A stretch of 64,000 nucleotides of DNA, taken from contig NC_092640.1 in NCBI RefSeq assembly GCF_039555335.1, positions 40,034,295 to 40,098,294 of the forward strand, written 5' to 3'. The notes beneath the pieces were generated by a model. It saw only the letters and a list, made by a program, of their open reading frames with translations, was not told the DNA's origin and ran no database searches. The translations under genes were made by a program, and so were the position numbers. Source of the DNA: Amphiura filiformis. Its lineage: Eukaryota; Echinodermata; Ophiuroidea; Amphilepidida; Amphiuridae. Position 1 is the first letter of the stretch, and every line of letters starts with the position of its first letter. Of this stretch, positions 36,701 to 45,700 are shown in pieces.

Positions 36701-39700
36701 CGGGGATTCTCAGAGCAAAAATGGTGGAAAATTTTTTGAATCCCATGTCTTCTTTGGGGGGTGCCTTTAATTTCTGGAATAGCCCAATCATCATTGGATG
36801 CCGGGATTGGACATAGAAAATAATAATATATAATAATATTATAAACCTCAACTATAGTACTATTAGCAGTTATTAGCTATATAGGAGCCCTACATGTATA
36901 TAGGCAAACCTAGTACAATAGCTTACAATGGCCACTGAACTCGATTTACAAACGAAAATGTGATCTTGAACTTGATCATTTTAATCCAGTATAGGGTCAT
37001 GTTATGTTAACCCTATACTCCGTCAACATCTATAGGCTTAAGATTCCTTACATTTTTAAAATTGTATAGCTTTAAGGGACTGTTCAATATTTACACGGGG
37101 GATCGGAAAACTTTGGGGGTCTTATGGGGGAATCCGAAATTCCGAATTGTTTATTGGTACCGATTTTTAATTTTTGTTTGTTTAAAATTGAACATTTTTT
37201 TATTTGGTGCAAATTTCTTAAAGTTGGTCAAAATTAAAATTAAATGAAAAAAAAAGCGGTCGTATATAGTTTTTAAAAATTAATAAGAAATTTTTTGTTA
37301 CGTTGACCGAAAAAAATCAGGGCAAATTTTTTTTAATTGTCTCCAAAATGAGCATTTTGGCCCAAATTTGACCTTACAGATGAATTCATCAAGTCTTTGC
37401 CATTCTAAAAATGTATACTTTTATATTCTTTAGACCAACAATTTAGCAGTTATGAGGCCCTAAAGTTTCTATAATTCTAGAGTTAAGACCACCCTTAAGG
37501 GCTGGGGTATGAACGTTTGGACAGTATTTATTGTGGGATATTAGAGCACATCAGACATATCGAATTGCATTCTGAATACGAAGAATGTCATTCTGATATC
37601 AAATAATTTTGATTTTTTGAAATTCGCAATTCAATACACATTTTATGGCAAATCATTAAAAATTGATATTTTTGATATTTAACAGTACTTGAAGTAAACT
37701 TTATAAATCTGATGATTTATACTTAAAGTGTATGTAGGTGGGATGAAAAGCCGACGATCAATTGAAAATTTTGACCTTTCGTATTGAAGATATGGATTTT
37801 TTTCCCAAACACGAAAAAAAATTAAGTCTTTTTGGGAAAAAAATCCATATCTTCAATATGAAAGGTCAAAATTTTCAATTGACCGTCGGCTTTTCCTCCC
37901 TACTACACTTTAAGAATATGTCATTAGATTTATATAATTTACTTCGAGGACTGTTATATATCAAAAATTTGAAAAATATCAAATTTTTATAATTTGTCAT
38001 AAAATTTGTATTATATTGTGATTTTCAAAAATGAAAATTATTTGATATCAGAAAGACATGCTTCGTATTCAGAATGCAATTCGATAGGTCTGAGGTGCTC
38101 TAATGTCCCAAAAAAAATACTGTCGAAACCCAATAAACGCTCATTTTAGATCCCTTAAGTTTTAAATGGAGACAATTGGGAAAGCAGGAGGTATAAATCC
38201 GAAAATTGTGAGCGGGCTCAAGTAAGGGGAGAACACGATTTTTGTGTCAATTTTTGTTTTCATTTGTCACATCCCCTAGAGTAAATATTGAGCAGTCCGG
38301 AAGTACTGCCGAATCAGGCAGCATGTTGCCGAGTCAGGCAACACGGGCTTTGGTTACCCTTCCAAATTTGACAGACTAAGGACTAAATTGTTCATGGTGA
38401 TTTTATAAAAGATTGGTGGAAATTTTACTTTGACACACATGTAAGTTGACAATTTTTCACCGGGCGAAAAAAAACCCACCGGGGAAAATAATTTGAATAA
38501 CAAAACAATTTCTAACGGTTTTTTAAAAATTTGATTCAAATATGCAAATTAACTTTATTTTAACTAAAATTGATGAAAAAATACTACTAATTGTACATCC
38601 ATTGATAATTTTATATATTTTACCTACTTCTTTATTCTAAACCAAGAAATAACGGTATATTTGAAATAGAGCATTGCATTGTGGGATACCATGCTGCCTG
38701 ACTCGGCAACATGCTGCCTGATTCGACAGTATTTCCTGATCAGGCAGTGGGCGCATTGTATAATAGGCTTTACATGCGACATTATTCAGCTAAATTTCCC
38801 GAGTTTTTACTCGATAAAAAAAATCCTTTTAAAAGGAACGGGCGTACAATGGTAGGGTTGTTCATAAAATTTTGAAGTTCAATATTTTTAGCTGAAAGTT
38901 CTTTCATTTGAAAGAGAATTAAATTACCTAAACAATAAGGGGTCAGTCATGTTTCTAGTGCATATACTTTTGAAGTTACAGACAAAAATAGTGTCATCAA
39001 ATTGCCCAAAATTTTGTGTGTGAAATTGTGACAGCAGGCACATGTACAATGTACACTACTGTATGTGACTCCAGATGACCTCCTATTCTTTACTGTAAGA
39101 AAGCTGTTTTGGATGGTCTTGATTTACACACAAATTGCTTTTGAGCTAAATCGAGTGTCCACTTGGTGGAACATGGATTGCACTATGTGATAGTTTATGA
39201 ATCCAGTATCATGCCAGTTTCTACATAAGTCAACATCACTTAGGTTTTGGTTGTCAAAATTAATTTTTAGTGATTTTCTCCATTGAGCCCCACAGTAAAG
39301 CCATTTTTGGACCGTACATGCACATTCCACTTCCCTATGGACGAATAGCGCCACCTATAGTGTGTGATATGAGCTAGCCTAACAATGGGAACTTTGATGT
39401 GATGTGCTGAAATAACAAGTTGAAATGTAACCGTTTGGGTAACACTTACTTCTTTAAAACAATTGTAACATTAGCATAGTAAACAAAGAAAGTTTATGAA
39501 ACGCAAGGCATAAATCTATGGTCATATAGTGAGCACGCGGGTGGCTTTGAAGTATTAATACGAAGTGTTTTGTTTCAGGCAACAAGTTACTTCAATTAAT
39601 TAAGTATAACATCAACAATTTTTTTGAGTGTATGCATACAATGACACAAGACCTGTTATACTACCACAATTTTCAAACAAGAAGATTGAAGTTTCTGATC

Positions 39701-42700
39701 CACAGCTTATTCACGGTTTCAGGAGCAATCGCATTCAGGAGCAATCGCATTTCTTTTTCGTTTTCGTTTTCTTTTTTTTTAGTCAAGCAAAATATGATGA
39801 TAATTTTTTTCATTTTTCAAAGATTATTTTCTCATATATGTTATTTACAAGCAATAGTAACATTATATATGAAACACGATCTTTATCCGTCGCATTGTCT
39901 TTTTTAAAGACAGTTTTTGTTTAACCTAATTTTTTCACTTGTATACTTCTTCCTCTGTACAAGCAAAATGATCTATGGTACAAGAATCTTTAAAGGTTTC
40001 ACCTGTATGCCCATAGGCTGTCAGTAAATAAGACAAACATTGAATTGGACCTATATAGTTCCATCAGGTGGGAATTACTCTTCAGGTGGCAGAAAATATT
40101 GGTCCTAAAATGTTTCTGTTTCTTGAAAAATAAACATGATAAGAAAGAATAATGCGACAGTAAAATTGCTTTAACATAAATATTCAAAATAGTTCTCGTT
40201 CAGGCTAGAGGATTTATTGGAGTAGGAGCATTATAAATTGCGCACCGTTTTCGCGAACTTATTTTCATTGTTCAAATTATCACAAAAGTTTGAGGAATTA
40301 TTGGTTATTTATTCAAACTTTCACAATCTTGTCATGCTGGTAAAGATCAAGAATTTAGTGGATTTGAAAACAAAGATGACATCTGACATTTTATGAAAGG
40401 GTTCACAAGAAAGGTTAAACTTTATAATATAAGGGGTTTGAGGAGATAAAGCCGGGCCAAAGATATCACACCACACCTAAAACTGTCGATTGCATGCCTT
40501 TGAATCGGGAAATGCGGGTATGATGCAACGTATTGGGGTAGGCCTATTTATACTAAATTTACTTCGTCCACACCATTTTCATGATTTTACTTCGTCCATT
40601 TTTATTTGTTCCTTTTTGTCCGTATAATTGAGTGCAATTGCCATTTGGGCCAAATTCCGCTCTAAATTTTCCGATTCCCCTTTTTCTCCATTTAACACTT
40701 AACATTCCTCCCTCACGGTTCAAGTAATAAATTTTCCCCTTCAGTAAAAACTTGCTACTTTCTTTACGTTATCAACATTTTTTGGTGGATGATGACTTAA
40801 TAGGTTTACTCTTATTTTAAATATTTGCGGGGTAGACCTACTTAATACCCTAAAAATTTACCAAATTTTACCAAAAAAGAGTCCCAATTAAGAATCTGCA
40901 CTTTTCATGACAATTGTGAAAAACACCTCATCTCTGAAGCAGTTTTCTGAATATTATACGACCTAAAGTTATACCAAAAAAAAGGCATCCCATCTCTCAC
41001 TGCCCCACATCCCCGTACCCCCGGGGGCACTCAACTTTAGAAGTAACGGTATGTGCCTGTCAATATTCCGCCCCTAGCCTTATGACCCCTTTTTTTTCAA
41101 AATGTCATACCTGATGACCCCTTTTTTAGGTGCGACTACCCAATGACCCCCTCTTTTTCTAGAATTGTGTGTCTATTTTAATCCAAGCTAAATCCATACT
41201 AAGATTAAAAAGTCAATCTTATGCCCGGGATCTTACGGATTTTAATTTCAATCTATAAGATTAGTAAATGGTAATCTTTTTTACCAAAACTAATTACAAG
41301 ACCTCTTCTACATTGAGGCTGGCTTTCCCTTTTAAAGGGAATTTTTATTATAGATTAGTTCAATTTTAATCTTTAATATACAAACTTGGATTTGTCCCTC
41401 ATCGCAATCGAATAGATTAACTTTTTAATCTTAGGAATTTAAAGAGCTAGGCCTAGTAAAGTAGTCTCTGAGAAAGCGAAGGTCCTATTTAAGGGACAGA
41501 TCGTTATTTACGGCGGGGGGGGGGGGGTAATGGGCGTTTTGGAAAAAATATCGACACAAATTTTTGCGTTCCCCCTTGCGTCCGCTCAAACTTTTCGCGT
41601 TCCCCCTTGTTTTCCAAATTTTGTCCATTTAAAACTTAACAACCCCCCCTGGTTCAACTAAGTTCCAGGTTTCCCCTCAAGACCCCCCAAAAATTTCGTG
41701 TTCCCCCATAAAATTTACCATACCCCCAGCCATAAATAACGATCGCTCCCTAAACGGGATAAGTAAAAATCCCGCGCGTGTCATGTATTCTCAGCGGCAG
41801 CTGAAAATAGAAACATAACAGTTGGAACTCGACCTTTCAAACGAGATGTTTATAATTTGTTCATGTTCAAATCGTAACTGTGTTGGGACTTATGTGCAAA
41901 TGAAGCATAAAAACAAAACAAAAAAACAAAACAAAACAAAAAAACCCTGTAGCCTAAATCCCTAGCTCTAACACTAACTATAACACTTTCTAAACACGTT
42001 AAGGGATCTAAAATGAGCGTTTATTGCGTTTCGACAGTATTTTTTGTGGGACATGAGAGCACCTCAGACCTATCGAATTGCATTCTGAATACGAAGCATG
42101 TCTTTTTGATATCAAATAATTTTCATTTTTTGAAAATCACAATATAATACAAATTTTATGACAAATTATAAAAATTTGATATTTTTCAAATTTTTGATAT
42201 ATAACAGTCCTCGAAGTAAATTATATAAATCTAATGATATATTCTTAAAGTGTATGTAGCAGGCAGGAAAAGCCGACGGTCAATTGAAAATTTTGACCTT
42301 TCATATTGAAGATATGGATTTTTTCCCCAAAAGACCTAATTTTTTTGGTGTTTTGGGAAAAAAATCCATATCTTCAATACGAAAGGTCAAAATTTTCAAT
42401 TGATCGTCGGCTTTTCATCCCACCTACATACACTTTAAGTATAAATCATGAGATTTATAAAGTTTACTTCAAGTACTGTAAAATATTAAAAATATCAATT
42501 TTTTATTATTTGCCATAAAATGTGTATTAAATTGCGAATTTTAAAAATCAAAATTATTTGATATCAGAATGACATTCTTCGTATTCAGAATGCAATTCGA
42601 TATGTCTGATGTGCTCTAATGTCCCAAAATAAATACTGTCCAAACGTTCATACCCCAGCCCTTAAGCGTGTAGCCAAATTGTTGTTATTTTCTACATGTA

Positions 42701-45700
42701 CCTTTTCAGAAAAAATTAATGTTTCATATTTTAAAACCTATTCTTTTACACTTCTCAAATCTAAAATAAAATCAACACCGTTCGTTTGGTTTTAAAGTTA
42801 TCGCATTTGGAATTTGTATCTAAACGCGGAACGCATCCTAAACACTTATACCTCGTCCTAAACACTCTTATTGCTACCGTTTTGCTAAGGGTTGTGTTTA
42901 AATATTAAATATCAACCTCAGGCTAAACACCATGGGGTGATTTTAAGGGTCCCCGTTTTTGGGGCCCCCGTTTTAGGGTCCCCGTTTTATACAGCTGTAG
43001 CGTTTTTTAAACATATAAACACGTTTCAAACATATTAAAGTGTTTAGGAATAACTGAAAATATTTGTTTTTCATAGTTTTAGGAAACGATTGCTATTTTG
43101 AGAACTACTCCTAAACATCACAAATCAAAAATAAAAACCTGACAATATCATTCTGAGTTTTGAAATAATCACACTGTGAAGTTACGACTTAGTAGATGGC
43201 AAATATTATGTTTAATGCTATCTTCAGTAGATGACAAATATTAAGTTTAATGCTATCTTCAGTAGATAGCAAGGACCCTTTTTTTTCTCTCTATCTTATT
43301 ATAAAGACCGATGAGTGTCCAAATCTCGCCAATATATTCACCATGGCGTCATGATTACATCAATTTTAGCTTCTTATATAATTGTCCAACATACAAAACG
43401 TTGGTGTTCTGTTCCCGTTTTTCGGGTTCCCGTTTTACAGATTACCCTGTGTCAATTTTTAAAACGGGGATCCCAAAAACGGTAACCCCCTAGAAATTTG
43501 TTAGTAGCTTTGTGGGGTAATTTTAAGGGGTCACCGTTTTGGGGGTCCCAGGTTTACAGATTACTCAGGTCAATCTGTAAAACGGGGACCCCCTAGAAAT
43601 TTGTGAGTAGCTTTATGGGGTAATTTTAAGGGGTCCCCGTTTTGGGGTCCCCGTTTTCGGGATCCCCGTTTTCTAGAACGTAAACACAAAAGTGTATAAA
43701 CCAAAATGGTTCCTTTTCAGTGGTATAACCTTCAATCATAGCGCCAAATTTGACCTCAAGTTGAAAAGCATGAGTTTGTGTACCCAACATACTCAAAGGT
43801 CATTCTATGCATTTACAAGCGATTGGGGTTAGTTAACTGTGTCCTTGAAGGTGATGCTAGAGATCCTATAATCTAATCCAGCTCCAGTGACACCTCATTA
43901 ATTTCTCAGGACCTTGGATGTACTGAAATAGGTATTAGCATTTTACTTTTTGAAAATCAATAATAACAGGGCTGTACAGTAGTGCGTGCTCCTCCATAAA
44001 CATAGACCTAATCCTACCCAGGACAATATACATGGTGTGTCACTGGAATTGGAACAGATAATAGTGATCATGGTGATATTGCAATCAGTTCCAAAGTATC
44101 TTGATTATCCCAATTATTCGGAAGCAATTATTATTGGAGGGATAATAATACATGATATAAGCCGACTCAGCAAGCCTTACCGTCGAAATGTCATCGCATG
44201 TTAAACATCGGCTTCATTTACGATAATGTTAACTTAGCTCTTAGGGGCTGTGCAATAATTATGTGTACCCCTGGGGATGATCTGCAAATCGCTTGCCCGT
44301 CTCCCCTCCCGTTGGCCAAAAAAATCTTTGCCCCCCCCCCCTTGACACATACCATATTTTTGGGAAACCAAATTCTAAACTTTAAAATTTGTCTTATCTG
44401 AACTGTGATGCGAGCATCTAGCTAGCAGTCAATTTTCCGCATCTGAACGTTTTCCTATAACGTTTTCTTCTACACCTTTTTAGTGCGTATAGGCCTACAG
44501 CCTGTCTCAAAAAAAAGTTGTGCAAGTGAAAAGCGCCCAATTAGAAAATACCGTTGTGACATGATGCATACATCAACGTCAAGTGCGTAGTTTTAGCTCT
44601 CAAATGCCGTTTGTTCTGTTCAATTTGCTGTGATATTACCCTTTCGTTGTTAATTAAACATATCTCGAGATTAAAACAAGCGTAATTTTAGTTTCCAGAA
44701 TTTTGCCTTAAAACTTGGTTAAAGTCATGAGAGTGTTTGTAACGTGTTCGTGTAATATCTTGGCTAGCCGTCATCTAATTTGCATAGTTGCATAATTCAT
44801 GAGCTAATGTGATATTATTCTTTATCCCATACAGACGGACGAAGGGAATGGAAGTGGTCTGTCACCTGCAGTATCAGAAGGAGACGTTAATTTAAACAAA
44901 TCACGTGATCCAATTGTAGTAGAAGTACAACAACATAAAAGAAAAGGTACACAAACACCCCACTTACGTGTATGACCGGGGACAAAAAATCGGTAAAAGA
45001 GGACAGACATTTTTAATATCAAATCGTGGACCCAATCGGTCTCGGTTTGCAAGAAAGGAAAAAACAAACAAAAACAACAAGAAGACATTTTTGCGTGACA
45101 AAACCAAGTGAATTTTTACTCACTACAATATTTCGTCCTTCACTTCGAAGGACTTCATCAGGTATGACATGTGGATCAGATGACCATATCGGTCATACCT
45201 GATGAAGTCCTCCGAAGTGAAGGACGAAATATTGTAGTGAGTAAAAATTCACTTGGTTTTGTCACGCAAAAATGTCTTCTTGTTTATTTAATCAACAAAC
45301 CTGATGAACTTATTCAACGAAACAAAAACAAATTCCCAACAAACAAGCATAGACCAAGATAGTACTATAGCAAGAGAGGAACAACACTACCAAAAGTCCC
45401 CGCTTGCAAAATAATTACTGTTTTCAGTTTATAATCTTGTAATGATCAAATCCTTTATGTTGCAGGTATTGAAAGGACGCCATGTGACTGCCAGTCTGTC
45501 TCTCTTATAGTTGGAATTGTACTAGTAGCTCTTGTGACCATCTCAGTAATAGCCGTTATCTTAATATGTAAGTTATTCACAGCTGATTCAGATCTCTTTA
45601 TACAAATCACGAAGTATATGACGGATAACTACTTCGCATCAGTTTTTAAATCCAGAAACGAAAAACGTACTTTTTCCTTTGTGCATTATTTCCCATTATA

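Noticed and set aside
39628-39924. Two overlapping frames of about 95 codons
   Set aside because: Phe/Ser-rich from a T-rich tract; no domain, no splice partner.
44510-44560. Tc1/mariner-like end (CAGCCTGTCTCAAAAAAAAG)
   Set aside because: Only one end-like word was seen, with no inverted partner in the neighbourhood.
45171-45362. 63-codon frame through the intron 5 hairpin as a host exon
   Set aside because: The frame runs through the hairpin arm, does not fit the phase of exons 5 and 6, and those exons join directly in phase 1.
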